Assembly: GCA_017473865.1 (NCBI GenBank)
Contig: JAFUJB010000014.1
Coordinates: forward strand, 1-64,000
From: Clostridia bacterium
GTDB taxonomy: Bacteria > Bacillota > Clostridia > Oscillospirales > CAG-272
DNA: 64,000 bases
Reading direction: 5' to 3'
Made by a program: the position numbers and the translations under genes. The notes under the pieces were generated by a model that had not been told where the DNA came from, did not search any database, and was given only the letters and a program-made list of their open reading frames with translations. Every line of letters starts with the position of its first letter. The first letter of the stretch is position 1. Positions 45,903 through 55,959 of this stretch are shown here, piece after piece.

Positions 45903-46811
45903 TCACCCATTCGTTTGGTTTTGAGAATTAATGTCTTCTGCCGAAATACTCTTGAAATACGTTCTTTCTTTTTGTTTTTCGGTCAGTTCTTCCTCGGGAA
46001 GCGACTTGCTGTCGCTGTCAAATTTAAGTCTGAAGCTTATTTTGCTTTCAACAAATCTGCCGTTTTCGTCTCTCGACGTAAGTCGGGAAAGGGTTATAAC
46101 GTTTTTTTCTTCGTCAAACGTATATTCGATTCCCTTCATATATTCCGAAACAAAATCTGCGGGAACGTATATATTCCCGTCTTCTTCGATTATATTTCCG
46201 TTAAGTCTGACCGATGAGCCGTTAATCTTTGCGAAATGAGTGCCCAAAACAAAACGCACCTCGTCGCCGCTCTTGATATCGGTTATAAACCTGAGCTCTT
46301 TGTGGTCTCCCGTAACAACAAAGCCAAATCTGTCGGCAACCTCGCTTATGTTGAGATAAAGAATACCGTCGCGGCAGTATTTCTGCGTATCAACGCTTAC
46401 AGCCTTTACGTCTTCAATCTCATGCTGCAGTCCCATTTTTATTTTTATGCTGTCGTATTCAGCGGCGTCAACCTTAACGAGATTGGCGTAGAACACCCCT
46501 ACACATACCGCAGAAACAAGAATGAATACCAAAAGAAACAGAAGCGAATACGCCATAACCGTACGGCTGACACCGCTCTTTTTCTTTTTTATTCTGTAAC
46601 TCCGATTATTCTTCGAACGTCTTCTCGGTCTTTGAGACTGACTGTCAATGTCTCTGCGAGCACTTCTATTCTTCCGTAAGTCCGCATCGGCATTTACAGG
46701 AGCCTTTTTTGTACTGTTTTGAATATCTCTTTTAAGTTCGGGTCTTTTTTTCTTCTTCGGAAGGTCTCTTTTTATCGAGCCTTTTCTTGCGTTTGCTTCG
46801 CGTTCTTCCAT
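45903..46811 (-). CDS. Membrane protein with copper amine oxidase-like (stalk) domain
   Basis: 302 residues. A long Lys/Arg-rich cytoplasmic tail (~100 residues) is followed by one membrane helix (MAYSLLFLLVFILVSAVCVGVF). The extracellular domain has the copper-amine-oxidase N-terminal pattern (YLNISEVADRFGF, FAKINGSSVRLNG, IYVPADFVSEYM, FDEEKNVITLSR), common in Clostridia wall-associated proteins. The exact role is unknown; co-transcription with the carboxypeptidase suggests a cell-envelope job. I used the ATG at 46811, behind GCGGGGTG. Earlier codons overlap the promoter. Confidence 0.8.
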   Translation of the reverse strand: MEEREANARKGSIKRDLPKKKKRPELKRDIQNSTKKAPVNADADLRKNRSARRDIDSQSQRPRRRSKNNRSYRIKKKKSGVSRTVMAYSLLFLLVFILVSAVCVGVFYANLVKVDAAEYDSIKIKMGLQHEIEDVKAVSVDTQKYCRDGILYLNISEVADRFGFVVTGDHKELRFITDIKSGDEVRFVLGTHFAKINGSSVRLNGNIIEEDGNIYVPADFVSEYMKGIEYTFDEEKNVITLSRLTSRDENGRFVESKISFRLKFDSDSKSLPEEELTEKQKERTYFKSISAEDINSQNQTNG

Positions 46812-46856
46812 ATTTTCACCCCGCTTCGCAATTCTTCTTACATTTATATTTATAGC

Positions 46857-46885
46857 ATTATACCACAGCGCGAAAAAAATTGCAA
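46857..46885 (-). promoter_or_regulatory. Promoter of the membrane protein/VanY/nitroreductase operon
   Basis: TTGCAA (46880-46885), 17 bp, TATAAT (46857-46862) with an upstream TG, on the reverse strand. Confidence 0.75.
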
Positions 46886-46931
46886 TAGATACGTTTTGCA
46901 GAAAGTAAAGAAAATAAATTTTATTTCCCCC

Positions 46932-46960
46932 TTGACAACCGGAATGATACGTGGTATAAT
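46932..46960 (+). promoter_or_regulatory. Sigma-A promoter of infC-rpmI-rplT
   Basis: Consensus TTGACA (46932-46937), 17 bp, TATAAT (46955-46960). Confidence 0.92.
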
Positions 46961-46966
46961 CATCGG

Positions 46967-47097
46967 GTAAAAAGAAGCAGAACGCTCCGTTCTCACCGTA
47001 CGGCAAAAGGCTTGTATCGGTTAATACGATGATACCCCACTTGTGTGAGGTAGGTTGTTTTGTACGGAGTTGTTACTGATTTCGTGCAATTTTTTTA
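46967..47097 (+). promoter_or_regulatory. L20-type autoregulatory leader with attenuator
   Basis: The ~150-nt leader holds AGAAC/GTTCT and GTATCG/CGATGATAC stems. It ends in a terminator: TGTACG (47061-47066) pairs with CGTGCA (47083-47088), followed by TTTTTTT. An upstream CCGTACGG can compete for GTACG. Position, order and attenuation logic match the L20 leader of Bacillus infC-rpmI-rplT. The family assignment rests on context. Confidence 0.7.
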
Positions 47098-47115
47098 TTT
47101 TTTCGGAGGTGTTTT

Positions 47116-47670
47116 ATAATAAAAAACACAAACAGCAAAGACAACATCATTAACGAGGATATCAAGAGCGAACTCAAATGCTCCGATTCCAAGATGTTCA
47201 GAGTTATTTCAAACGAAGGCGAACAGCTCGGTATGCTCAGTTATATCGATGCACTTGAAGCAGCCTACGACAAAGGTCTTGACCTTGTACTTATGTCTGC
47301 ACAGTCCGATCCGCCCGTATGCAAGATTATGGACTACGGAAAATTCCGCTTCGAACGCGACAAACGCGAAAAAGAGGCAAGAAAAAAACAGCAGACTATC
47401 GAAACTAAGGAAATTCAGCTTTCTTGCAGAATCGACGTAAACGATTTCAACACCAAAGTTAACCACGCTCACAGATTTCTTAAGGGCGGCGACAAGGTTA
47501 AAGTAATCGTTAAGTTCAAGGGTCGTCAGATGACACACCTCGACATCGGTAAGCAGTTACTCGAACAGTTCAAAGAAGCTTGCAGCGACTTTGGTACAGT
47601 TGAAAAACAGCCCGTACTCGAAGGAAGATTTATGTCAATGATGATCAACCCTGTAAAGAACGCTAAATAA
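47116..47670 (+). CDS. infC: Translation initiation factor IF-3, probable AUA start
   Basis: IF3 keeps 30S subunits free and proofreads the start codon and initiator tRNA. The conserved N-terminal box (NIINEDIK, then NEGEQLGMLSYIDALEAA) lies upstream of the first in-frame ATG (47194), so that ATG cannot be the true start. Going upstream, no ATG, GTG or TTG is in frame before the perfect site GGAGGT (47105-47110). The only fitting codons are ATA at 47116 or 47119, 5 or 8 nt after it. The core is complete (PPVCKIMDYGKFRFE, VKVIVKFKGRQMTH, MMINPVK). Rare infC starts are known and let IF3 repress itself; AUA is the unusual part. Confidence 0.85.
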   Translation: MIKNTNSKDNIINEDIKSELKCSDSKMFRVISNEGEQLGMLSYIDALEAAYDKGLDLVLMSAQSDPPVCKIMDYGKFRFERDKREKEARKKQQTIETKEIQLSCRIDVNDFNTKVNHAHRFLKGGDKVKVIVKFKGRQMTHLDIGKQLLEQFKEACSDFGTVEKQPVLEGRFMSMMINPVKNAK

Positions 47671-47753
47671 AAATTATACAAAGTATATTTTTCATTTTTG
47701 ACCGTAAGAATACGGCAGAGATGATGTATAAACGAGAAAGGAGTCCTATTATT

Positions 47754-47945
47754 ATGGGAAAAATGAAAACACACAGCGCATCTGCTAAGAGATTTACTCT
47801 TACAAAGAGCGGCAAAGTAAAGATCAATCACTCGCATCACCGCCACAACCTCGGCCTTAAGACAGCTAAGCGTAAAAGAGGCTTGAGAAAAGCAGGTTAC
47901 CTTAGCGACGCTATGGCACCTACAGTCAGAACACTCATTAAATAA
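47754..47945 (+). CDS. rpmI: 50S ribosomal protein L35
   Basis: 63 residues, very basic, with the L35 pattern KMKTHSASAKRF and the SHHRHNLGLKTAKRKRGLRK core. The start at 47754 follows AAAGGAGTCC. It sits between infC and rplT as in most bacteria. Confidence 0.96.
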   Translation: MGKMKTHSASAKRFTLTKSGKVKINHSHHRHNLGLKTAKRKRGLRKAGYLSDAMAPTVRTLIK

Positions 47946-47978
47946 TCGATAAATATTTGAAAACAGGAGGATATTACA

Positions 47979-48335
47979 ATGGCAAGAGTTAAAGGCGCTA
48001 TGATGACTCGTAAGAGAAGAAATAAAACACTCAAGCTCGCAAAAGGCTATTGGGGTGCAAAGAGCAAGCACTTCAAGATGGCTAAGCAGGCTGTAATGAA
48101 GAGCGGTAACTACGCTTATATCGGCAGAAAACAGAAGAAGAGAGATTTCCGTGCACTCTGGATCACCAGAATCTCTGCTCAGGCAAAGGTTAACGGAATC
48201 AACTACTCTCAGCTTATGCACGGTCTTAAGCTCGCAGGCATCAACCTCAACAGAAAGATGCTTGCAGAAATTGCTGTTTCCGACAAGGACGCTTTCGCAG
48301 CAATCGTAGCAAAGGCTAAAGAAGCACTTAAATAA
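47979..48335 (+). CDS. rplT: 50S ribosomal protein L20
   Basis: 118 residues. The basic N-terminal extension ([22 protein letters not shown]) reaches into 23S rRNA, and the globular part has [20 protein letters not shown]. It assembles early in the 50S subunit and in Firmicutes represses its own operon through the leader. Ribosome site CAGGAGG. Confidence 0.97.
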   Translation: MARVKGAMMTRKRRNKTLKLAKGYWGAKSKHFKMAKQAVMKSGNYAYIGRKQKKRDFRALWITRISAQAKVNGINYSQLMHGLKLAGINLNRKMLAEIAVSDKDAFAAIVAKAKEALK

Positions 48336-48349
48336 GTTAAAATTGTACC

Positions 48350-48404
48350 AAAAACCCGGATTCTCCCGGGTTTTTGTGCTACAAAAAGCAAAGTTGCTTT
48401 TTGT
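48350..48404 (+). terminator. Terminator of infC-rpmI-rplT
   Basis: AAAACCCGG / CCGGGTTTTT, followed by a second hairpin, AAAAAGCA / TGCTTTTT. Confidence 0.85.
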
Positions 48405-48457
48405 AAAAAAACAAAAGAATTTGCAGAAAAAGCATAAAAAGAAAAGGAGGCGCTTTT

Positions 48458-49240
48458 TTGGAAATCATTACAAGCCGCGCAAACCCGACCGTAATTGAAA
48501 CGGCAAAACTCAAAGACAAGAAATACCGCGAAGAAAAAAAGGCGTTTCTTTTTGAAGGTATTAAACTCGCGCGCGAGGCTATATCTTCAGGTGTTGACAT
48601 TATCAATGTTTTTCTTACCGAAAAAGCCGCTTACAAATACCCTGATCTTGCAAAAAAGAAAAACTGCATTATTATCTCCGAATCGGTATGTATGAAGCTG
48701 TCGGAAAATTCAGCCCCCGACGGCGTTATCTGCACGGCAAAATATCTTGAAAATCTTCATAAGATTTATAACAAACAAACGTTTACCTGCCCGAAAGACG
48801 CTTGTCTTATTCTTTCGAGCATACGCGATCCAGGCAATCTCGGCACTATTGCAAGAACGTCTGCTGCGTTCGGCAAAAAAACGCTTATTATATCCGACGA
48901 TTGCGCCGATATCTATAATCAGAAAACAATCAGAGCATCAATGGGGGCTATCTTTAGAACGTCGATTTACAGAACCCGTGACCTCTGCGAAACCATAAAT
49001 AGTATAAAAAAACAAGGCACAAGCGTTTACGCTGCTGCCTTAGACAGAAATGCCGTCGAGCTTCAGACGGTTAAAGATACAAAAAACAGCTGTTTTGTAC
49101 TCGGGAACGAAGGACACGGTCTCGATATGGAAGTAATTGATTCTTGTACGGGTACGGTCATTATTCCTATGGAAAAAGACGCGGAATCACTTAACGTTTC
49201 CTCAGCGGCTTCAGTTATTCTTTGGGAAGCTTACAGATAA
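48458..49240 (+). CDS. SpoU/TrmH family RNA 2'-O-methyltransferase
   Basis: 260 residues. A small substrate-binding domain (about 1-95, starting ITSRANPTVIETAKL) precedes the SPOUT domain. SPOUT motifs are SSIRDPGNLGTIARTSAAFG, RASMGAIFRTSIY and the knot-forming FVLGNEGHGL...IPMEKDAESLNVSSAASVILWEAYR. It methylates a ribose in rRNA or tRNA; the target is not predictable. It starts with TTG at 48458 directly behind AAAGGAGG; no nearby in-frame ATG fits. Confidence 0.9.
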   Translation: MEIITSRANPTVIETAKLKDKKYREEKKAFLFEGIKLAREAISSGVDIINVFLTEKAAYKYPDLAKKKNCIIISESVCMKLSENSAPDGVICTAKYLENLHKIYNKQTFTCPKDACLILSSIRDPGNLGTIARTSAAFGKKTLIISDDCADIYNQKTIRASMGAIFRTSIYRTRDLCETINSIKKQGTSVYAAALDRNAVELQTVKDTKNSCFVLGNEGHGLDMEVIDSCTGTVIIPMEKDAESLNVSSAASVILWEAYR

Positions 49241-49265
49241 AACATATACTTTAGGGAATTAAACT

Positions 49266-50492
49266 ATGGATAATTTGACTTTATGGGTGTGGCTGAGCGA
49301 AAAATGCGCCCCCGACACTCCTTATTTCAGTATTTTATATCACACCTTCGGCTCGGTCGAACGCATTTATGCCGCAAATCAAGAAGAGCTTGAGGGCGTT
49401 TTCGGACTTAAGTCCGCCCAGATAAAAGCACTTTGCGACAAAAATACGGCAAAAGCGGAAGCTGTTATAAGAAAATGCCGTATGGAAAATATAGGAATAA
49501 TTCCCTACAACGACGACTTATTTCCGTCAAGACTGCGAGTAATAAAAAATCCGCCCGTACTTCTCTATTATAAAGGACGTTTACCTATTTTTGAAAAAGA
49601 GGTATGTATCGGCACGGTGGGTACGCGCACTCCATCGTCTTACGGTTGCCGCTGTGCTTACGAAATAGCTTTCGACCTTGCTTTAAGCGGTGCTTACGTT
49701 ATAAGCGGTATGGCTTCCGGCATCGACTCTATTTGTCATACGGCAGCACTCGATGCAGGCGGAAAAACCGTGGCTGTACTCGGTTGCGGTATAAACGTTA
49801 TCTACCCAAAAGAAAACACCGAGCTTTACAACAGACTTGCAAATTACGGCACGATAATCTCGGAATATCCGCCTGATTTCAGTGCAACAAGATATACTTT
49901 CCCCCAGAGGAACAGAATAATAAGCGGTCTTTCACTCGGCACTCTCATTGTCGAAGCTCAGCTGAAAAGCGGCGCTATGATTACGGCAAAAATTGCAATC
50001 GAACAAAACAGAGACCTTTTTGCCATTCCGGGCAGACTGGGCGAATACAACAGTATCGGTCCCAACAGCCTGCTGCAGATGGGAGCAAAGGCAGTCTCGA
50101 GCGCTTATGATATTCTTAACGAATACGAATTTCTTTACCCCGATAAGATACATCTGAAAACAAACAACGGTTCAAAAAAGAATAATCCTTACAAAAACAC
50201 AATTGAAATAATCAAAAAAACGGAAAGGCCGAAAAATACGGTTCTTCCCGTTCCGGAGGATACTGAAACCCCTCAAAAACAAGCTGTGGAGGAAGAAAAA
50301 CCTAACTTCGACCACCTCCCCGAACAACAGAAGAATATTTGTGTTATCCTCTCTAAAACTACCCCGAAATCGCTTGAAGAAATTGCAGGTGAGACAAATA
50401 TTTCCGTTTCGGACATAATGTCTTCATTGACAATTCTTGAAATTCAAGGTATAGTAATTGCTGTGCCCGGCGGCAGTTTTGTGCTCGCGTGA
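49266..50492 (+). CDS. dprA: DNA-processing protein DprA (Smf)
   Basis: 408 residues. DprA loads RecA on incoming single-stranded DNA during transformation and is also found in non-competent species. An N-terminal helix-hairpin-helix part (VFGLKSAQIKALCDK) precedes the Rossmann-like core (SGMASGIDSICHTAALDAGG, GCGINVIYPKEN, FPQRNRIISGLS, EAQLKSGAMITAKIA). A ~60-residue linker precedes a DprA winged-helix domain (ISVSDIMSSLTILEIQGIV). It lies just upstream of topA, a common Firmicute pairing. Confidence 0.95.
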   Translation: MDNLTLWVWLSEKCAPDTPYFSILYHTFGSVERIYAANQEELEGVFGLKSAQIKALCDKNTAKAEAVIRKCRMENIGIIPYNDDLFPSRLRVIKNPPVLLYYKGRLPIFEKEVCIGTVGTRTPSSYGCRCAYEIAFDLALSGAYVISGMASGIDSICHTAALDAGGKTVAVLGCGINVIYPKENTELYNRLANYGTIISEYPPDFSATRYTFPQRNRIISGLSLGTLIVEAQLKSGAMITAKIAIEQNRDLFAIPGRLGEYNSIGPNSLLQMGAKAVSSAYDILNEYEFLYPDKIHLKTNNGSKKNNPYKNTIEIIKKTERPKNTVLPVPEDTETPQKQAVEEEKPNFDHLPEQQKNICVILSKTTPKSLEEIAGETNISVSDIMSSLTILEIQGIVIAVPGGSFVLA

Positions 50493-50537
50493 GCATTTTT
50501 ATATAGTAATAAACCCAAATTTTATTGAGGTGTATAT

Positions 50538-52823
50538 ATGTCAAATCTTGTTATAGTGGAATCTCCCGCAAAAGCAAATACCATAAAAGGTTATCTTGGA
50601 AGCGGCTATAAAGTCGTTGCATCCAAGGGCCACGTGCGCGATCTTCCCAAGAGTACTCTCGGTGTCGACATTGAGAACAATTTTGAAGCGCGTTATATAA
50701 ATATCAGAGGAAAGGGTCCGTTAATCTCCGAACTGAAAAAAGACGCCAAGAATGCAAACAAAGTTTTTCTCGCAACTGACCCTGACCGCGAAGGAGAAGC
50801 AATTTCGTGGCACCTTGCAAACGCTTTGGGTATCGAGCCTCAAAACGCAAAAAGAATTTCTTTTAACGAAATTACCAAAACAGCGGTAAAAGCGGCAATC
50901 AAGAATCCCAAGCCCATAAATATGGACCTTGTCAACTCCCAGCAAACACGCCGCATTCTCGACAGAATCGTGGGTTACAAGGCAAGTCCTTTCCTTTGGA
51001 AAACGCTTAAGAGCGGCCTTTCTGCAGGCAGAGTTCAGTCTGTTGCAACAAGACTTATCGTTGAAAGAGAGGAAGAGATCAAATCTTTCGTTCCCGTTGA
51101 ATACTGGACGATAACAGCTCAGCTTATAGACTCTCAGCTCAAAGTATTCAAATCTATGTTCTATGGCGACAAGAAAGGAAAGATCAACCTTTCTTCAAAA
51201 GAAGAAACCGACAGAATATTTAACGAAGTATCAAACGGCGAATTCAAAGTTATATCGGTTAAAAAAGCAATTAAAAACCGTAACCCCGCACCTCCCTTCA
51301 CGACCTCTACACTTCAGCAGGAAGCTTCCCGTAAGCTTAACTTCCGTACTCAGAAGATTATGCAGATCGCGCAGGAACTCTACGAAGGTGTTAACCTCGG
51401 CAGCGAAAACGGCGGCGTACACGGTCTTATCACATATATGCGTACCGACTCTTTGAGAATCTCTCAAGAAGCATCGGCAGCCGCTGAAAAGTTTATTAAG
51501 TCTAAGTTCGGCGAGGAGTACTATCCCTCTTCAAAGAGATTCTATAAGTCCAAAAACAACGCACAGGACGCTCACGAAGCTATACGTCCCTCGTCAATGG
51601 ACTTCGAACCCGAAAATATCAAAAAGTATCTTACTACTGACCAGTATAAGATCTATAAGCTCATCTGGGACAGATTCCTTGCTTCCCAGATGGCGTCTGC
51701 TCAGCTCAACACTCTTAATGCAGAGATTGAATCAAACGGATATATTTTCCACTCAAGCGGTTACAACGTAAAATTCGCAGGATTCTTGTCCGTATACGAT
51801 CCCGGAGACTACGGTGAATTTGCCGACTCCGAAAAGCAGTCCAAACCTATCGAAATAAGCGAGGGCGATGTTCTTAAGCCTAAAGATATTGTTCCCGAAC
51901 AGCATTTTACCGAGCCTGCCCCCAGATATACCGAAGCTTCTCTCGTAAAACAGCTTGAAGAAAAAGGTATCGGCAGACCGAGTACCTACACCCCCATTAT
52001 TACAACCATTATCGCAAGAGATTACGTTACGCGCGAAGGAAAATCGCTTAAACCCACATACCTCGGCGAAATGACGACAAAGCTCATTCTTGAGCATTTC
52101 CCCGATATAATCGACTATGAATTTACCGCTCATCTTGAAGACAGTCTCGACGAGATCGAAAACGGTAATAACGATATGCTCAACATTCTTTCAAGCTTTT
52201 ACGAAGGCTTCAGCAAATCTCTCGAAAAAGCCGAAGAAGCGGCAAAAAAAGGCGAAATTGATATTCCGCCCGAAGAAACTGATATAATCTGCGAGCATTG
52301 CGGAGTAAAAATGGTAGTCAAAAACGGCAGATACGGCAAATTTGCAGCCTGCCCCAACTACCCTGAATGCCGCAACACAAAGCCCCTTGATAAGGACGGC
52401 AAACCCAAGCCCGAAAAGAAAGAAAAAGAAGAAAAACCCCAGCAATCTACCGGTATGATCTGTGAAAAATGCGGTTCTGAAATGGTTATTCGTTCGGGCA
52501 AGTTCGGTTCCTTCTACGCTTGCTCTGCCTACCCTAAGTGCCGTAATACAAAGCAGATCATTAAAGAAACGGGTATTTCCTGTCCTATCTGCGGCTCAAA
52601 GGTTATTACCAAACAAGGCGGCAAAAAGCACATAACGTTCTATAGCTGCGAAAAATACCCTGAATGTAACTTCTCATCCTGGGATATTCCCACAAGCGAA
52701 AAATGTCCCGAATGCGGCGACATTCTCCTTATGAAAAAGAGAAAGAAGCTTGTATATTGCAGAAACGAAAAATGCGGTTATACTCGCGAAGAACAAAGCA
52801 AAAAAGAAGCTAAAAAAGACTAA
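50538..52823 (+). CDS. topA: DNA topoisomerase I
   Basis: 761 residues. It relaxes negative supercoils by single-strand passage. The Toprim domain is [16 protein letters not shown] with [12 protein letters not shown] (acidic metal residues). The active-site Tyr lies in [12 protein letters not shown]. Four C-terminal cysteine-rich fingers follow (CEHCGVKM..., CEKCGSEM..., CPICGSKV..., CPECGDIL...CGY), each with paired Cys, for ssDNA binding. The ribosome site GAGGTG precedes the ATG. trmFO begins one base after its stop. Confidence 0.97.
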   Translation: MSNLVIVESPAKANTIKGYLGSGYKVVASKGHVRDLPKSTLGVDIENNFEARYINIRGKGPLISELKKDAKNANKVFLATDPDREGEAISWHLANALGIEPQNAKRISFNEITKTAVKAAIKNPKPINMDLVNSQQTRRILDRIVGYKASPFLWKTLKSGLSAGRVQSVATRLIVEREEEIKSFVPVEYWTITAQLIDSQLKVFKSMFYGDKKGKINLSSKEETDRIFNEVSNGEFKVISVKKAIKNRNPAPPFTTSTLQQEASRKLNFRTQKIMQIAQELYEGVNLGSENGGVHGLITYMRTDSLRISQEASAAAEKFIKSKFGEEYYPSSKRFYKSKNNAQDAHEAIRPSSMDFEPENIKKYLTTDQYKIYKLIWDRFLASQMASAQLNTLNAEIESNGYIFHSSGYNVKFAGFLSVYDPGDYGEFADSEKQSKPIEISEGDVLKPKDIVPEQHFTEPAPRYTEASLVKQLEEKGIGRPSTYTPIITTIIARDYVTREGKSLKPTYLGEMTTKLILEHFPDIIDYEFTAHLEDSLDEIENGNNDMLNILSSFYEGFSKSLEKAEEAAKKGEIDIPPEETDIICEHCGVKMVVKNGRYGKFAACPNYPECRNTKPLDKDGKPKPEKKEKEEKPQQSTGMICEKCGSEMVIRSGKFGSFYACSAYPKCRNTKQIIKETGISCPICGSKVITKQGGKKHITFYSCEKYPECNFSSWDIPTSEKCPECGDILLMKKRKKLVYCRNEKCGYTREEQSKKEAKKD

Positions 52824-52824
52824 A

Positions 52825-54156
52825 ATGGACAAGATAAAAATTAACGTTTTCGGCGGCGGTCTTGCAGGCTGCGAAGCAGCCTATCAGGCTGCAAAACGCG
52901 GTGTTTTTGTAGACCTTTATGAAATGAAGCCGACCAAAAAAACACCCGCCCACACCACCGATTTATTGGCAGAACTCGTCTGTTCTAATTCACTGCGCAG
53001 TAACGTTCTTACAAACGCTGTAGGTCTTTTAAAAGAAGAGTTGAATCTTATGGATTCTCTTATAATGAAGGCCGCCTATGCAACACAGGTAGAAGCAGGC
53101 TCAGCTCTTGCAGTCGACAGACAAAAGTTCGCTGAATATATCACAAACGAAATAAAAAACAATCCCCTCATCAACGTTATCGAAAAAGAGGTTACGTCTA
53201 TCCCCGAGGACGAAATTTCCGTAATTGCGACGGGTCCTTTGACATCCGACGCTTTTTCGGAATATCTTGAAAGCTTCCTCGGCAAATCGCATCTCTCCTT
53301 TTTCGACGCCTCTGCGCCTATAGTAGACGTTTCAACGCTCGATATGAACAAAATATACGCGGCATCGCGTTACGGCAAGGGTGAGGCTTCGTACCTCAAC
53401 TGCCCTATGAACAAAGAAGAATACGACAACTTCTACAACAATCTTATTAATGCAGAAGAAGCTCATTTGAAGGACTTTGACAGCGATGAACAGAAAAAGC
53501 CAAACGTTTTCGAGGGATGTATGCCTGTTGAAGTTATGGCTAAAAGGGGTTATGACACGTTGCGTTACGGACCGCTGAAGCCCGTAGGACTTCCCGACCC
53601 CAAAACAGGAAAAGAGCCTTACGCCGTTATTCAGCTCCGCCAGGAAAACGCTGAAAAAACGATGTACAACCTCGTAGGTTTTCAGACACACCTCACCTTT
53701 GGCGAACAGAAACGCGTATTTTCAATGATACCGGGACTGGAAAACGCTGCATTTTTGCGTTACGGCGTTATGCACAGAAACACGTTTATAAACTCCCCCG
53801 CGTGTCTTAACTGCTACTACTCTATGAGAAACAAACCGAACGTATTTTTTGCAGGACAGATCACGGGTGTTGAAGGCTACGTTGAATCAACTTCAAGCGG
53901 TTTTGTTGCGGGTATCAATGCCGCAAAATACGCAAAAAATGAAGAACTTATCGACTTTCCTAATATTACTGCCCTCGGTGCGCTGGCGCACTACATAAGC
54001 GATGAAAACGTAGTTAATTTTCAGCCTATGAACGCTAACTTCGGACTTATTGCCAACTTAGAACAAAAGGTCAAGGGCGGCAAAAGATTCAGAAATGAGG
54101 CTCTTGCAAACCGTTCGATCGAATATATTAATTCGATTAAGAACAATATACTGTAA
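52825..54156 (+). CDS. trmFO: Methylenetetrahydrofolate-tRNA-(uracil-5-)-methyltransferase
   Basis: 443 residues. It makes m5U54 in the tRNA T-loop using folate and FADH2. The FAD-binding motif is [19 protein letters not shown]. Other family stretches are [54 protein letters not shown] and [20 protein letters not shown]. The ATG at 52825 comes one base after the topA stop with no strong site of its own, so coupling is likely. Confidence 0.96.
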   Translation: MDKIKINVFGGGLAGCEAAYQAAKRGVFVDLYEMKPTKKTPAHTTDLLAELVCSNSLRSNVLTNAVGLLKEELNLMDSLIMKAAYATQVEAGSALAVDRQKFAEYITNEIKNNPLINVIEKEVTSIPEDEISVIATGPLTSDAFSEYLESFLGKSHLSFFDASAPIVDVSTLDMNKIYAASRYGKGEASYLNCPMNKEEYDNFYNNLINAEEAHLKDFDSDEQKKPNVFEGCMPVEVMAKRGYDTLRYGPLKPVGLPDPKTGKEPYAVIQLRQENAEKTMYNLVGFQTHLTFGEQKRVFSMIPGLENAAFLRYGVMHRNTFINSPACLNCYYSMRNKPNVFFAGQITGVEGYVESTSSGFVAGINAAKYAKNEELIDFPNITALGALAHYISDENVVNFQPMNANFGLIANLEQKVKGGKRFRNEALANRSIEYINSIKNNIL

Positions 54157-54181
54157 AACAACTTATACGGAGTATTTGAAA

Positions 54182-55195
54182 ATGAGAATTATTCTTGACG
54201 TTATGGGCGGAGACAACCCCGTCGAAGAATTTGTTGCGGGTGCTGTTGCCGCTGTCAAAGAATTCGGCTGCGATATTACACTCGTTGGCGATGAAATACA
54301 GATTCTTACCGCATTTGCAGATAACAATTATTCAATGGACAAAATTGAAATAGTAGACGCTCCCAATTACATTACTATGGAAGACAGCGCAATGAGTGTT
54401 GTCAGAGAGAAAAAAGATTCCTCGATGAACGTAGGACTTAAAATGCTTGCAGAAGGCCAAGGAGATGCATTTGTCAGCTCGGGCAATACAGGCGCACTTT
54501 TGGCGGGTGCTACTTTTATCGTAAGACGTATCAGAGGACTCAGAGCTGCTATCGGCACAATTCTCCCTCTGGCAAAGCCCACCCTTCTCGTTGACTCGGG
54601 AGCAAATATAAACGTTACGCCCGAAAATCTTGAGCAGTTTGCAAAAATGGGTTCTATCTATATGGAAAGATTGCACAATATCAAAGAACCTACCGTAGCT
54701 CTCTTAAACAACGGAAGCGAAGAAACAAAGGGTACGGACCTGCATAGAGAGACTTACCAAAAGCTTATGCAGTCTGACGTTAACTTTATCGGCAATATCG
54801 AAGGAAAAGATATTCCCTTCGGCAAGGCTGACATTATCGTTACCGACGGTTTTACGGGCAACGTTGTTCTCAAGCTTACCGAGGGATTCGGCAAGTTTAT
54901 GATCGAACAGCTTAAAGAGCTTTTCAAGAAAAATGCCATGACTATGGCAACAACCCTCATACTCAGAAGCAGTATCAAGGCTATGAAAAAGAAGTTTGAC
55001 GCGTCCGAATACGGCGGCGCTCCCCTTCTCGGCATTTCAAAACCCGTTATAAAGGCTCACGGAAGCTCCGATGCAAAAGCAGTCAAAAACGCTATAAAAC
55101 AGGCTATTTACTATGCAAGCACCGGAATTATAATTGAGATTGCGCGCCAATCCTCTCAGCTTACCACAAAAGAATCCGTACAGGCAGGCGAATAA
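54182..55195 (+). CDS. plsX: Phosphate acyltransferase PlsX
   Basis: 337 residues. It converts acyl-ACP to acyl-phosphate for phospholipid synthesis (used by PlsY). Family features are the start ILDVMGGDNPVEEFVAG, the region SGNTGALLAGATFIVRRI and VTDGFTGNVVLKLTEG. I used the ATG at 54182, behind CGGAG. acpP, often found between plsX and rnc, is missing from this locus. Confidence 0.95.
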   Translation: MRIILDVMGGDNPVEEFVAGAVAAVKEFGCDITLVGDEIQILTAFADNNYSMDKIEIVDAPNYITMEDSAMSVVREKKDSSMNVGLKMLAEGQGDAFVSSGNTGALLAGATFIVRRIRGLRAAIGTILPLAKPTLLVDSGANINVTPENLEQFAKMGSIYMERLHNIKEPTVALLNNGSEETKGTDLHRETYQKLMQSDVNFIGNIEGKDIPFGKADIIVTDGFTGNVVLKLTEGFGKFMIEQLKELFKKNAMTMATTLILRSSIKAMKKKFDASEYGGAPLLGISKPVIKAHGSSDAKAVKNAIKQAIYYASTGIIIEIARQSSQLTTKESVQAGE

Positions 55196-55200
55196 GTGTA

Positions 55201-55926
55201 ATGAATATTAACGATATCAATGAATTGACAACGTCCATTCAAAAAATCGAACAACACCTCAAATATGAATTCAAGGACAAAAACACGCTTATCAAGGCTT
55301 TGTCCCATTCGTCGTTTTCGAACGAACTGAAGTCAAAAAACATAAAAGCGGAATGTAACGAAAGACTTGAATTCTTCGGCGATTCCATACTTTCTCTTAC
55401 TGTCAGCGAATATCTTTATACAAACTATCCCGACCTTCCCGAAGGTATGCTTTCTAAAGTAAGGGCGGGTACGGTATGCGAAAAAGCTCTCGCCAAATTT
55501 GCAAAAGAAATCTCCCTCGGAGATTTCCTCTTTCTCGGACACGGCGAAGAAATAACAAACGGCAGAGAAAGACCCTCCATACTTGCAGACGCATTCGAGG
55601 CTGTTCTTGCCGCAATGTATATTGACGGCGGTATCGAGCCCGTAAAGGCTTTTATTCTTCCGTTTGCAACAAGCGAGATCGATCAGATAATCGCGAGAGG
55701 AAATACGAAAGACTACAAATCTATGCTTCAACAATTCGTTCAGCAAGAACACGGAGACGTTCTCGAATACAAGCTTGTTAACGAATACGGTCCCGCGCAC
55801 GAAAGAGTGTTTGAGACTGAGGCTTTGCTTAACAACAACGTTATCGGAAAAGGCGTTGGAAAAAGCAAACGCGAATCCGAACAAAATGCCGCTAAAGAAG
55901 CTCTTGCGCTGTTCGGTCAGGCTTAA
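55201..55926 (+). CDS. rnc: Ribonuclease III
   Basis: 241 residues. It cleaves double-stranded RNA in rRNA processing and mRNA control. The signature ECNERLEFFGDSILSL carries the metal-binding Glu/Asp, with the second acidic site in LADAFEAVLAAMY. The C-terminal double-stranded RNA-binding domain runs from about 165 (DYKSMLQQFVQQ) to the end (SEQNAAKEALALF). It starts 5 nt after plsX. Confidence 0.96.
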   Translation: MNINDINELTTSIQKIEQHLKYEFKDKNTLIKALSHSSFSNELKSKNIKAECNERLEFFGDSILSLTVSEYLYTNYPDLPEGMLSKVRAGTVCEKALAKFAKEISLGDFLFLGHGEEITNGRERPSILADAFEAVLAAMYIDGGIEPVKAFILPFATSEIDQIIARGNTKDYKSMLQQFVQQEHGDVLEYKLVNEYGPAHERVFETEALLNNNVIGKGVGKSKRESEQNAAKEALALFGQA

Positions 55927-55959
55927 TATTTTTCTTTTTTGAAAAAAGGGAGAAACATT

